Under the pieces are notes generated by a model. That model made no database searches. It had not been told where the DNA came from and saw nothing but the letters and a program-made list of their open reading frames with translations. From Phreatobacter cathodiphilus (GTDB lineage: Bacteria; Pseudomonadota; Alphaproteobacteria; Rhizobiales; Phreatobacteraceae), in assembly GCF_003008515.1 (NCBI RefSeq), contig NZ_CP027668.1, positions 2,844,001-2,908,000 of the forward strand: DNA of 64,000 bases, in the 5' to 3' direction. The stretch's first letter is position 1; every line of letters starts with the position of its first letter. Positions 8,702-17,518 of this stretch are shown in pieces. The translations under genes and the position numbers were made by a program.

Positions 8702-9580
8702 TCAGCCCTTCGGGCGCCCGAGCCCGGCGGCGATGGCGATGCCGGAGGCGACGATCAGGCCCATGCCGGTGAAGGTCACCGCGTCCGGCCGTTCGCCGAA
8801 GAACACCATGCCGATGACCAGGGCGAAGGCGGTCTTCGTGTAGTTAAAGGGCCCCACCTGCGAGACCGGTGCGATGCGGAAGGCCTGGATGATCGCCGCC
8901 TGCCCGCCGGCGAGGAGCAGGCCGGCGAGGCCGATCATCAGCGTCTGCTCGACGCCCATCGGCGCCAGGCCCTGCGCCGTCGCCAGCGCGAGGGCGGCGA
9001 CCATGACGACGCTGACGGTGGAGAAGGTCACGGTGCCCGAAGCGATGTGGGCAGGAAGGAACTTCACCGTGATGTCGCGGAAGACGAAACAGACCGTGGT
9101 GGCCAGCACCAGCCCGATCGCCGGATCGAAACCGGCGGAGAAGGGCCGCGCGACCAGCATGATGCCGACGAAACCGCAGGTCACCGCCAGCCACTGCACG
9201 GGGCTCACCTTCTCGCCGAGCACGAGAACCGCGATCGGCAGCAGGAACATCGGCATGGACTGGGAGACCGCCGTCACGTCGCCGATCGGCATGCGCCACA
9301 GCGCCTGGAACAGGAAGAACACCGCCAGCCCCTCCGCCAGCGACCGTCCCAGCACCAGCGGATGCCAGTAGCCGCGCAGCGAGAACCGCGTGCCGGAAAC
9401 GGCGAGCCAGGCGGCGACGCCGAGGGTGGCGAAGACGCCGCGCACGCCGAGCGCCTGCGCCACGCTCAGCGGACCCATATAGGCCTTCACGATGGCGTCG
9501 TTGGTAGCGAAGAGCAGCATGGCGAGGGTCATCAGCCCCATGCCGAGGCGCAGCCTGCGCGAGGGGTCCTGCCCGCTCAC
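8702..9580 (-). CDS. DMT superfamily (EamA) transporter
   Basis: A 292-aa protein with ten predicted transmembrane segments arranged as two EamA repeats (residues about 13-145 and 155-288), the normal size for a drug/metabolite exporter. The start is GTG and overlaps the kdsD stop as GTGA, so the two genes are coupled. Motifs near 'DVTAVSQSMPMFLLPIAVLVLGEKVS' and 'FNYTKTAFALVIGMVFFGERPD' are typical EamA helix 3-5 patterns. Substrate unknown. Confidence 0.9.
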   Translation of the reverse strand: MSGQDPSRRLRLGMGLMTLAMLLFATNDAIVKAYMGPLSVAQALGVRGVFATLGVAAWLAVSGTRFSLRGYWHPLVLGRSLAEGLAVFFLFQALWRMPIGDVTAVSQSMPMFLLPIAVLVLGEKVSPVQWLAVTCGFVGIMLVARPFSAGFDPAIGLVLATTVCFVFRDITVKFLPAHIASGTVTFSTVSVVMVAALALATAQGLAPMGVEQTLMIGLAGLLLAGGQAAIIQAFRIAPVSQVGPFNYTKTAFALVIGMVFFGERPDAVTFTGMGLIVASGIAIAAGLGRPKG

Positions 9581-10572
9581 GCCACGCCCGCGCGCAGGAG
9601 GTCGTGGACGTGCAGGATGCCGACCGGCCGCCCGTCCTCCACCGCGAAGAGCGCCGTGATCTTGGTGCGGTTCAAAAGGTCGAGAATCTCGCTCGCGAGC
9701 TGCTCGGGCCGCGCCGTCTTCGGCGAGCGGGTCATCACCGCCTCCACCGGCATGGCCAGGAGGTCGGACTTCATGTGGCGGCGCAGGTCGCCGTCGGTGA
9801 CGATGCCGGCGAGAGCCCCGTCTGGCTCGACGATGCCGCAGCAGCCGAAGCCCTTGGCGGTCATCTCGATCAGCACCTCGCTCATCGGCGTCCCGAGGGA
9901 TTTGAGCGGCAGCGCCGCGCCCTGGTGCATCACGTCGCGCACCTGGGCGAGCACGGCGCCGAGCTTGCCGCCGGGATGGAAGGTGCGGAAATCGGCGGCG
10001 GTGAAGCCGCGCTCCTCGAGCAGCGCCACGGCCAGCGCGTCGCCGATGGCGAGCTGCATCAGAGTGGAGGTGGTCGGCGCGAGGCCGTTGGGGCAGGCCT
10101 CTTCGGCCCGCGGCAGGCCGAGAACCACGTCCGCCGCCTTGCCGAGCGCCGATTCACCCGCCGAGGTGATGGCGACGAGGCCCACCCCGAAGCGGCGGGA
10201 GAAGGCGACGAGGTCGCGCAGTTCCACCGTCTCGCCGGACCACGACAGGGCGAGGATGGCGTCGTCCGAGGTCACCATGCCGAGATCGCCGTGGCTGGCT
10301 TCGCCCGGATGAACGAAGAAGGCCGGCGTGCCGGTCGAGGCCAGGGTCGCGGCGATCTTGCGGCCGACATGGCCGGATTTGCCCATGCCGGTGACGATGA
10401 CCCGTCCCTTGACGTCCTTGAGCAGGGCGACGGCTGCCGCGAAGGGCTCGCCGAGGCCGTTGGCGAGAGCCGCCTCGAGGGCGGCGAGCCCGGCGGCTTC
10501 CACCGACAGCGTGCGGAGCGCCGAGGCGATGGCGGTGGACCGAGGCTCGGGCGGGGATGCGTGTGATGCCAT
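9577..10572 (-). CDS. kdsD: KpsF/GutQ family arabinose-5-phosphate isomerase (SIS + two CBS domains)
   Basis: A 331-aa enzyme that interconverts D-ribulose-5-phosphate and D-arabinose-5-phosphate, the first committed step towards Kdo of lipopolysaccharide. The SIS domain covers residues about 45-190, with 'VIVTGMGKSGHVGRKIAATLASTG' and the conserved 'HPGEASHGDLGM'. Two CBS domains follow (about 215-270 and 280-331). The family's usual length is 320-330. Its stop overlaps the DMT permease start, so the permease is probably co-expressed. No other Kdo gene is in the window. Confidence 0.94.
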   Translation of the reverse strand: MASHASPPEPRSTAIASALRTLSVEAAGLAALEAALANGLGEPFAAAVALLKDVKGRVIVTGMGKSGHVGRKIAATLASTGTPAFFVHPGEASHGDLGMVTSDDAILALSWSGETVELRDLVAFSRRFGVGLVAITSAGESALGKAADVVLGLPRAEEACPNGLAPTTSTLMQLAIGDALAVALLEERGFTAADFRTFHPGGKLGAVLAQVRDVMHQGAALPLKSLGTPMSEVLIEMTAKGFGCCGIVEPDGALAGIVTDGDLRRHMKSDLLAMPVEAVMTRSPKTARPEQLASEILDLLNRTKITALFAVEDGRPVGILHVHDLLRAGVA

Positions 10573-10760
10573 GGCTCAGTGTCGAAGGCCGGACCGTCCG
10601 GCTGGAACCCGGCGCCGGCGGCGCTGGCGGAAGGCCGGTCCCCTTAGCATGACGCGGTGCGGGACGCATCCTCCACGACGGGCGCGGCCCGGCATCAACC
10701 TGACGTTAACCACGGCTCTTTACGTCTTGTTGAGGAAATCGGCGGGGAAAGAATCGGGTC

Positions 10761-12665
10761 TTGGGTCACATCGCCCGCAAGATGTTGGGTGTCGGCGCCC
10801 TCGCGCTCGTCCTGGGCGGGACGGGCTGGTCGGCGCACGCCCAGCGCCTGCGCACGGGAACCCCGCCCACCGCCACCGACGATGTCGGCCGCGACAACGG
10901 CTGGCAGGGCATCGGACCGGTGGATCCCCCCATCGCGGACACATTCTCCGCGCCCGCCAGCGATGCCGAGGCGGCGGGCCTGCGGCCGGCCGTTCCTCCC
11001 GCCCCTCCGGGAGAATCCCGCACACTCGGCGCCCAGCGCGACAGGATCAGGGCCGAGGCGCGCCGGTCGCCATGGTCCGCCCGTCCCGAGCGCCCAGGCG
11101 CGCTGCCGCCCGATGCCGGGGTCGCCGCGCCGCCCCCCGCCACACCCTCCTCCCTGCGTCCCTCGTCCCGCCCCGCGCCGATGGCGAACCGCCGCACCGG
11201 GCGGCTGCCGCCGCGTCCCGCCGCGCCCGCCTCGACCACCCGCCAGGGCGGCTTGCGCACCCTCGCTCCGGCGGCAGCGGGCGGGTCGACCGCCCTCGGC
11301 CCCAGCCGCGAGGACGCCCGCGCCCTCGACCGCGGGGTCCGCGGCGTCGCGCCACCGGTGCAGCCACGACGCCCCGTCGGCGTGCCCATCGTCACCGAGC
11401 GCAGCCAGCTCCCCTCCGGCCGCGTCCTGCCCAACGCCAATCCGCTGGGGCGCAACACCGTCATCGACCCGCGCACCGGCGAGGTGGTCTCCTACGACCG
11501 CCGCATCCAGCCGGAGGCCGACCCCTTCGCGCCGACCGGCATGCGCCTCGGCAGTTTCATCGTCACGCCGACGGTGGATGCGACGCTCGGTTACGATTCG
11601 AATCCGCGGCGCCTGTCCTCCGGCGGTTCCGGCTCGCTCTTCACCCAGTCCTACGGCGAGGTGCAGGCCCGCTCCGACTGGTCGCGCCACGAACTGACGG
11701 CGCGTCTGCGCGGCACCTATTCGGCCTATTTCTCCGATCCCGGCGTCAACCGGCCGGAGGTCAACGCTGTGGTCACGGGCCGCGTCGACGTGTCCCGCGA
11801 CACCCGGCTCGAGAGCGAGGCGCGCTACCTCCTCAACACCAATTCGCCGGGCTCGTCGAACCTGCCCTCATCGCCCGACGGACTGCGCAACCTGCCGCTC
11901 ATCCACCAGACCGGCGGCACCCTCGGCGTGGTCCAGGACATCGGCCGCCTGCAGCTCAGCCTGCGCGGGACCTTCGACCGCTACGTCTACGCCGACGCCG
12001 TCACCAATGCCGGCACGGTCCTGCCGCAGGGCGAGCGCAACTACAACGCCGTGGGCGCCCGCCTGCGCGCCTCCTACGAGCTGACACCGGGCCTCAGGCC
12101 CTTCGTCGAGGCCGCCATCGACCAGCGCCGCTTCGACCAGCGGGTGTCGTCGGGCGGCACCTTGCAGGGCTCGACGGCGACCACCTATCGCGTCGGCTCG
12201 ACCTTCGAGCTGACGCGGCTGCTGACCGGCGAAATCTCCGCCGGCTACCTCGTCCGCGACAATCTCGAGCCGACCTTCGGCGACATCGCCGTACCGGTCT
12301 TCGACGCCTCGCTGGTCTGGACCGCCACCGCACTCACCACGGTCCGCCTCAACGCCAAGTCCGCCATCGACGAGAGCTTCACCACCGGCGCCTCCGGCAT
12401 CGAGCGGCGGGACGTCTCGGTGGAGCTGGAACATGCCTTCCGCCGCTGGCTCGTGGGCACGGCGAAACTCGCCTACGGCCACGACACCTATCGCGGCACG
12501 TCGCGCGTCGACCAGCGCACGGTCGCCTCCCTCAGCCTCATCTACCGAGCCTCGCGCAACCTGCAGATCCGCGGCGAGATGCGCCGCGAGACGTTGCAGT
12601 CGAACGAGGCCGGGCAGAGCTACTCGGCCAACGTGGTGCTGTTCGGGGTCCGGCTGCAGCGCTGA
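10761..12665 (+). CDS. Large outer-membrane beta-barrel protein with disordered N-terminal half
   Basis: A 634-aa exported protein. The signal peptide is MGHIARKMLGVGALALVLGG, cleaved near SAHAQ. Residues about 30-240 are rich in Pro, Arg and Ala and look disordered. From about 260 to the end the sequence alternates polar and hydrophobic residues in barrel-like strands and ends in 'NVVLFGVRLQR', resembling the outer-membrane beta-barrel family seen beside exopolysaccharide genes. The chosen start is TTG, because the only nearby ATG (10782) would give a signal peptide without positive residues. It stands alone, followed by palindromic repeats. Exact function unknown. Confidence 0.75.
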   Translation: MGHIARKMLGVGALALVLGGTGWSAHAQRLRTGTPPTATDDVGRDNGWQGIGPVDPPIADTFSAPASDAEAAGLRPAVPPAPPGESRTLGAQRDRIRAEARRSPWSARPERPGALPPDAGVAAPPPATPSSLRPSSRPAPMANRRTGRLPPRPAAPASTTRQGGLRTLAPAAAGGSTALGPSREDARALDRGVRGVAPPVQPRRPVGVPIVTERSQLPSGRVLPNANPLGRNTVIDPRTGEVVSYDRRIQPEADPFAPTGMRLGSFIVTPTVDATLGYDSNPRRLSSGGSGSLFTQSYGEVQARSDWSRHELTARLRGTYSAYFSDPGVNRPEVNAVVTGRVDVSRDTRLESEARYLLNTNSPGSSNLPSSPDGLRNLPLIHQTGGTLGVVQDIGRLQLSLRGTFDRYVYADAVTNAGTVLPQGERNYNAVGARLRASYELTPGLRPFVEAAIDQRRFDQRVSSGGTLQGSTATTYRVGSTFELTRLLTGEISAGYLVRDNLEPTFGDIAVPVFDASLVWTATALTTVRLNAKSAIDESFTTGASGIERRDVSVELEHAFRRWLVGTAKLAYGHDTYRGTSRVDQRTVASLSLIYRASRNLQIRGEMRRETLQSNEAGQSYSANVVLFGVRLQR

Positions 12666-12696
12666 GGCACGGACTTCTCCGCCTGCACGGATGAAG

Positions 12697-12770
12697 TGCG
12701 TCCTTCGAGGCCCACCATAGCGAGAGGCGTTCGCCTCTCGCTATGCGCTCGCACCTCAGGATGAGGAGGG
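12697..12770 (-). repeat. Palindromic intergenic repeat, copy A (inverted)
   Basis: Read on the minus strand it starts CCTCATCCTGAGGTGCGAGC and ends GCCTCGAAGGACGCAC, as do copies B and C. Its middle differs: a perfect 14-bp hairpin with a TT loop spans 12716-12745. Copies A and B lie head to head in the gap between the barrel protein and galU. This class of mobile palindromic repeat is common in Hyphomicrobiales genomes. Confidence 0.8.
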
Positions 12771-12837
12771 TGGTGCTCTGCATCCGTGTCGGCTGAGACG
12801 GGCCCGTCACGCATCGTCACCTATGTGCGGGACACCA

Positions 12838-12911
12838 CCCTCCTCATCCTGAGGTGCGAGCCCCCGGCGAGGCGCCAGCATCGTCCGGAGGCGAGCCTCG
12901 AAGGACGCACT
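12838..12911 (+). repeat. Palindromic intergenic repeat, copy B
   Basis: It begins with the CCTCATCCTGAGGTGCGAGC motif and ends with CCTCGAAGGACGCACT, enclosing a GC-rich middle (GGCGAGGCGCCAGCATCGTC). It closely matches copy C near 47.5 kb and shares its ends with copy A in inverted orientation. The surrounding 12666-12949 gap holds no recognisable gene. Confidence 0.8.
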
Positions 12912-12949
12912 CCCGAGATGCAGGCCCCGACCCCTGGTCCGGGCAGTCG

Positions 12950-13834
12950 TCAGACCTTGAGCCGCGCGATCTCCTGGCGCAGCGGCCCCGACAGCTCCTC
13001 GCGCCGCAGCGCATAGGCGAGGTTGGCGGTGAGGAAGCCGAGCTTGGTGCCGGTGTCGTGGATCTCGCCGTCGAAGGTGAAGCCGAAGAAAGGCTGCTGG
13101 CTCTTCAGCTTCAGCATGCCGTCGGTGAGCTGGATCTCGCCGCCGGCGCCGCGCTCCTGGGTCTCCAGGATGCGGAAGATCTCCGGCTGCAGGATGTAGC
13201 GGCCGGAAATGGCGACGTTGGACGGCGCCGTGCCCTTCGGCGGCTTCTCGACCATCTCGCCGATCTCGTAGGCGCCGCCCGCGGCCGGTTTGCCCTTGCC
13301 GATGATGCCGTACTGGTGCGTCTCGCTGTCGGGCACCTCGTAGCCGGCGACGAAATTGCCGCCGGTCTCGTTGTAGGCCTCGATCATCGCGGCGATGCAG
13401 CCCTTCGCGCCGGGCTTCGCCAGATGCAGCATGTCGGGCAGCAGCAGCGCGAAGGGCTCGTCGCCGACGATGTCGCGGGCGCACCACACGGCATGGCCGA
13501 GGCCCAGCGGCTCCTGCTGGCGGGTGAATGAGGTGGCGCCCGCCGCCGGCAGGTCGCGCTTGAGCTCGTCCAGCGCCGCCGTCTTCGACCGCGCGGCAAG
13601 CGTCGTGTCGAGCTCGAAGGACTTGTCGAAATGGTCCTCGATCACCTGCTTGTTGCGGCCGGTGACGAAGACGAAATGCTCGATCCCCGCCTCGCGCGCC
13701 TCGTCCACCACATGCTGGATCACCGGCCGGTCGACGACGGTGAGCATCTCCTTCGGGATCGCCTTGGTGGCGGGCAGGAAGCGGGTGCCGAGGCCGGCGA
13801 CGGGGAACACAGCCTTGCGGATGCGACGAACCAT
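12950..13834 (-). CDS. galU: UTP--glucose-1-phosphate uridylyltransferase
   Basis: A 294-aa nucleotidyltransferase making UDP-glucose from UTP and glucose-1-phosphate. The N-terminal nucleotide-binding motif '[21 protein letters not shown]' (residues about 12-32) and '[11 protein letters not shown]' (about 107) are diagnostic. The length is standard for bacterial GalU. UDP-glucose is the donor for the periplasmic glucan synthase encoded 2 kb upstream on the same strand, a plausible functional link. A 13-nt perfect dyad lies about 45 nt upstream of its start. Confidence 0.95.
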   Translation of the reverse strand: MVRRIRKAVFPVAGLGTRFLPATKAIPKEMLTVVDRPVIQHVVDEAREAGIEHFVFVTGRNKQVIEDHFDKSFELDTTLAARSKTAALDELKRDLPAAGATSFTRQQEPLGLGHAVWCARDIVGDEPFALLLPDMLHLAKPGAKGCIAAMIEAYNETGGNFVAGYEVPDSETHQYGIIGKGKPAAGGAYEIGEMVEKPPKGTAPSNVAISGRYILQPEIFRILETQERGAGGEIQLTDGMLKLKSQQPFFGFTFDGEIHDTGTKLGFLTANLAYALRREELSGPLRQEIARLKV

Positions 13835-13878
13835 GAAGGAAAACCTCGAAGAGGACGAAGACGCGGCAAAGACCTAAA

Positions 13879-13891
13879 TCAGCAATGCTGA
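13879..13891. promoter_or_regulatory. Perfect dyad upstream of galU
   Basis: TCAGCA-A-TGCTGA, centred about 50 nt before the galU start codon in a locally AT-richer stretch. It could be an operator or a short hairpin; no factor is assigned. Confidence 0.3.
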
Positions 13892-13949
13892 ACGCAGGGT
13901 GAGTGCCGCGGTTCCCTGAAACCGTTGCGACGCACCGGCAACCGCACTT

Positions 13950-14912
13950 TCATTTGTCGATGGCCGGCGCGGCGAGTTGCGGCGGCGCGGCCCGGAAGGC
14001 GTTGAACACCATGTCGGGCGCCGAGGTGTTGTGGCGCGAGGCGACGAGCCGACCGGCCCAGAGGTCGGTGGCGTTGGCCCGGCGGAACGGCATGATGGGC
14101 TCCTCTCGCCAGCCCGGCGCGTCCTTCTCGCGCACGGCGATGCGGGCGACGTCGGCGTTGAACTCGGTGACGTACATCGAGCGCAGCGCCGCGAAGGGGC
14201 CGCCGGCGATGGGACGGGCGAAGGCGACGTCGAGACCGATCATCTCCTGGTTCAGCGTCGAGAGCCGCACCGTGGCGCTGTTGCCGTCGGGATAGGTGAG
14301 GGTGAAGGTTTTGGTCGCCGGGTCGAAGGCGACCTCCTTGATCTTCACGATGGGACGGCCCTCCACCACGACGGGGCCGATGAGGAAGGACGAGCCGTAG
14401 GCGGTCCACCGGAGGTTGGAGGGCGGCAGCGGCCGGGCGCGCCAGTAACCGTCGGTCGGATAGAGGACCAGCACCTCCTCGGCCCGGTCGCGATAGCGGT
14501 ACCAGATCTGCAGGAGGTGGATGTTGCGCTCCGTGCGCTCGCCGATCTTCACCGTCGTGTCGGAGGGTCGCCAGAAGCCCTGCTCGCGATAGCCGACCAC
14601 CTGCCACTCCACCGTCTCGTAGAGCGTGATGCGCTGTGGCATCGGCTGGGCGAGCGCCTCCTCCTTCATGGGGCAGGCGGTCCAGTCGGGCGCGAAGCGG
14701 TCGACGGCCAGCGAGCCGATATAGGCGGGGTGGGCGGCCTCGATGCGGAAGGCGCGCACCTGCGGATTCGTCAGGTTCAGCGTGACGTTGTCCTTCTCCG
14801 CGCAGAGCACCGGCTCGGAGGCGTTGGTGACCTCCACCGGCAGGCCGTCGAGGGAGGCGGCGTGGGCGGCGGCGCTCAGGAGGAGCGCGGCCGCGACGAG
14901 GGCGAGACGCAT
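13950..14912 (-). CDS. Conserved secreted protein of unknown function
   Basis: A 320-aa protein with an N-terminal signal peptide (MRLALVAAALLLSAAAHAAS). No catalytic family was recognised. The mature part is rich in beta-type alternation with repeated Tyr/Trp (for example 'IHLLQIWYRYRDRAEEVLVLYPTDGYWRARP'), suggesting a periplasmic beta-sandwich. It starts 3 nt after the FkbM methyltransferase stop and so belongs to the mdoH-fkbM operon. A role in handling or modifying periplasmic glucans is suggested by context only. Confidence 0.8.
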   Translation of the reverse strand: MRLALVAAALLLSAAAHAASLDGLPVEVTNASEPVLCAEKDNVTLNLTNPQVRAFRIEAAHPAYIGSLAVDRFAPDWTACPMKEEALAQPMPQRITLYETVEWQVVGYREQGFWRPSDTTVKIGERTERNIHLLQIWYRYRDRAEEVLVLYPTDGYWRARPLPPSNLRWTAYGSSFLIGPVVVEGRPIVKIKEVAFDPATKTFTLTYPDGNSATVRLSTLNQEMIGLDVAFARPIAGGPFAALRSMYVTEFNADVARIAVREKDAPGWREEPIMPFRRANATDLWAGRLVASRHNTSAPDMVFNAFRAAPPQLAAPAIDK

Positions 14913-14915
14913 CGA

Positions 14916-15677
14916 TCAGTCCTTCGCGAGCACCGCATAGACATCGCCGGAATTGGCGGCGTGGGGAAGACCCGCCAGATGGGCGGTCATCGTCGCCTGG
15001 TCGACGAAACGGCCGAAGGTCAGGTTCTGGCTTTCCCCCAGCGCCAGGTCGAAGCCGTAGGCGCCGAGCCCCGCCAGCCTGTCGAGGCATTCGAAGGCCA
15101 CCTCGCGCTGGATGGTGGTGAACTCGAAGGAGAGGGCCGGAATAGGCTGCGACAACCCCTCCAGCACGTCGGCCTCGAAGCCCTCCACGTCGATCTTGGC
15201 GAAGTTCGGCACGCCGTAATCCGCCACCAGCCGGTCGAGGGTGAGGCAGGGCACGGTGATCTCGCGGTCCCAGACCTGGCCGTGCCAGCCCTCCGCCCCC
15301 GCCGCCGAGGCGACGAAGGCGTGGGAGGCGGTGCTGACCGTCGGGTTGGCGGTGTTGATGCTGAGCTTGAGTTCGCCCTCGGCGCCCCCGCAGGCGGCGC
15401 GCAGCAGCGTCACCCGCGAGTCACCCTCGAACAGCCGGGCGATGACGTCGGCCGGGCCCGGCTGCGGCTCCAGCGCCACAACCCGCGCACCCAGGCGGCG
15501 GAAGCTGGCGACGCGGTCGCCGACATGGCTGCCGATGTCGAAGGCGAGGCCGCCCTGCGGCACGAAGCGCCGGTAGAGCGCGTCCATGGCGGCGCCCTTG
15601 GCGGTGTCGCCGTGATAGGTGACGACCGACTTCGCCACGGCCACGGCTTCGGCGATGCGCTGGTCGAGGGACATCAT
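14916..15677 (-). CDS. FkbM family SAM-dependent methyltransferase
   Basis: A 253-aa class I methyltransferase. The SAM-binding motif 'LAFDIGSHVGDRVASFRRLG' lies near residues 43-62, the acidic motif II 'VVALEPQP' follows, and the FkbM signature 'VDVEGFEADVLEGL' appears here as 'IDVEGFEADVLEGL' near 175. FkbM enzymes usually O-methylate sugars or polyketides. The ATGATG start overlaps the mdoH stop, so the two proteins are coupled. A glycan substrate made by OpgH is an attractive but unproven idea. Confidence 0.88.
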   Translation of the reverse strand: MMSLDQRIAEAVAVAKSVVTYHGDTAKGAAMDALYRRFVPQGGLAFDIGSHVGDRVASFRRLGARVVALEPQPGPADVIARLFEGDSRVTLLRAACGGAEGELKLSINTANPTVSTASHAFVASAAGAEGWHGQVWDREITVPCLTLDRLVADYGVPNFAKIDVEGFEADVLEGLSQPIPALSFEFTTIQREVAFECLDRLAGLGAYGFDLALGESQNLTFGRFVDQATMTAHLAGLPHAANSGDVYAVLAKD

Positions 15678-17470
15678 GACGCGCGCGCCCGGGCGATCTC
15701 GTCCGGCATGGCGAACTCCTCGGGAATGCCGCAGAAGCGGGTGGCGACGAAGAGCCGGCCGAGGCGCGGCGAGGCCGTGATCACGGCGAAGGGCACCGCG
15801 ACGAGGAATCCGGCGGTGAGCGGCAGCGACCAGAGCGCCGCGGCGGGCGAGGCGCCCCACAGCAGGCCGAAGACCACCAGGCCGAAGGCCATCTGCGGCC
15901 AGAAGGCGTCCCAGGCCTCGCGCCAGGTCAGCGCCATGGCGTCGCGCTGCTGGCCGCCCCAGACCACCGACTTGCCGAAGGCGAGGCCGATCATGAAGAC
16001 GGTGATGCGGAAGGAGGTGAGCGCTCCGAGCAGGAAGGAGAAGACGAGTTCCGTCGCCGCCGCCGTGAGGAAGCGCAGCCGCCCGCCATAGCGGGCCGTG
16101 CCGCCGTCGCTCATCAGCACGTCGGCGAAACCCGCGATCTTGGGCATCAGGTACATCAGGAAGAAGACCACATAGACCGTCGCCGCGAAGCCGACGGGGA
16201 AAGCCTCGCGGCTCGGCCCGTGCCAGGCGAGGAAGGGCGAGAGCGCGATCATCAGCGTCCAGGCCGGCACGCCGACGAACATCAGGATAGCCCAGACGAG
16301 CTGGAAGCGGCTGATCGGCTTCAGGCCCGGCTGGTCCAGGAGCTTCACGTACTGCATGTTGCCCTGGCACCAGCGCACGTCGCGGCGCGAGAATTCGAGG
16401 ATGGTCGGCGGGTTCTCCTCCCAGGAGCCCTCCTCCACCGGCAGCACCCGCACCTCGTAGCCGGCGCGTCGCATGAAGGTCGCCTCCACCTGGTCGTGGG
16501 AGAGGATGTGGCCGCCGAGCGGCGGAGAACCGCCGAGCACCGGCAGGTGACAGTCCTCCATGAAGGGGCGGATGCGCACCAGCGCATTGTGCCCCCAGAA
16601 CGGACCGCAATCGCCCACCCACCAGGCCTGGCCCATGGTGTAGGCGCGCATGCCCTGGCGCATGCCGAACTGGAAGATGCGGGCGAAGGCCGAGGCCGAG
16701 GGCATGCCCACCACGAGGCTCTGCAGGATGCCGATCCGCGGATGGGCCTGCATCATGCGCACATGCTTCACGATGGTGGCGCCGGCCATCAGGCTGTCGG
16801 CGTCCAGCGGCAGCATCAGCTCGTAGCGCGAGCCCCAGCGGTCGAGGAAGTCGCGCACGTTGCCCGCCTTGAAGCCGGCATTGTCGGTGCGGCGGCGATA
16901 GACCACCCGCCCCTCGCCGGCGAGCGAGGCGAAGGCGGCGGCCGCCTTCTCCTCACGCTCGGCGATCTCGGGCCGGTTGGTGTCGGAGAGGATGAAATAG
17001 TCGAACTGGCCGCCCTCGCCGGTGGCGTCGATGCTCTCCTTGACGATGGCGAGGCGGCCGATGGCACGCTCGGGATCCTCGTTGCGCAGCGTCATGAACA
17101 CGGCGGTGCGGATGGCGAGGGACGTAGGCACGTTGCCGGCGACCGCGAAGGGCGCGACCTCCGCCATGGCGTTGCCGTCCCGATGCAGCAGCCAGAGGCC
17201 GATCAGCGCGTTCCAGAAGCCGAGGACCGTCCACGGCGTGGCGATGGCGAAGGCGAGCGCCAGCACGACGTCGACCGGCGTCCAGCCGCCCGTGCCGAGG
17301 ATCGACCAGGCCGCGCCGTTCAGCAGAAGCCAGGTGACGACGTTCAGCGCGACGACGAGGAGCCGCCGCCGGCGCAATTCTGCCGTGGACTGGACACCCG
17401 TCGGCGTCGTAGAGCCCTGCTGCGAGGCGGTGCCGCCGGTCGTTGCCGGAAACGGCGAGAGATCAGTCAT
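15674..17470 (-). CDS. mdoH: Glucans biosynthesis glucosyltransferase MdoH/OpgH
   Basis: A 598-aa inner-membrane GT2 enzyme that polymerises glucose from UDP-glucose into osmoregulated periplasmic glucan. There is an N-terminal pair of membrane segments (residues about 38-95). The glycosyltransferase domain has 'PLDADSLM' (the DxD acidic pair, about 215) and the product-binding (R/Q)xxRW motif as 'RRDVRWCQGN' (about 365). Four or more C-terminal membrane helices follow. It is shorter than E. coli OpgH (847 aa) but similar to other alphaproteobacterial forms. The open frame upstream of the ATG overlaps the divergent ADH-like gene and is not coding. Its usual partner opgG lies 11 kb away. Confidence 0.93.
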   Translation of the reverse strand: MTDLSPFPATTGGTASQQGSTTPTGVQSTAELRRRRLLVVALNVVTWLLLNGAAWSILGTGGWTPVDVVLALAFAIATPWTVLGFWNALIGLWLLHRDGNAMAEVAPFAVAGNVPTSLAIRTAVFMTLRNEDPERAIGRLAIVKESIDATGEGGQFDYFILSDTNRPEIAEREEKAAAAFASLAGEGRVVYRRRTDNAGFKAGNVRDFLDRWGSRYELMLPLDADSLMAGATIVKHVRMMQAHPRIGILQSLVVGMPSASAFARIFQFGMRQGMRAYTMGQAWWVGDCGPFWGHNALVRIRPFMEDCHLPVLGGSPPLGGHILSHDQVEATFMRRAGYEVRVLPVEEGSWEENPPTILEFSRRDVRWCQGNMQYVKLLDQPGLKPISRFQLVWAILMFVGVPAWTLMIALSPFLAWHGPSREAFPVGFAATVYVVFFLMYLMPKIAGFADVLMSDGGTARYGGRLRFLTAAATELVFSFLLGALTSFRITVFMIGLAFGKSVVWGGQQRDAMALTWREAWDAFWPQMAFGLVVFGLLWGASPAAALWSLPLTAGFLVAVPFAVITASPRLGRLFVATRFCGIPEEFAMPDEIARARAS

Positions 17471-17518
17471 CGATGAGCCTCCGTCGCCCGAAGCGGGCGG
17501 CGAAACGGGAGAAGCAGC

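Noticed and set aside
10697-10730. Possible CtrA-like site (GTTAACC...TTTACG) before the barrel protein
   Set aside because: The spacing between the half-sites does not fit TTAA-N7-TTAA, so it was not called.
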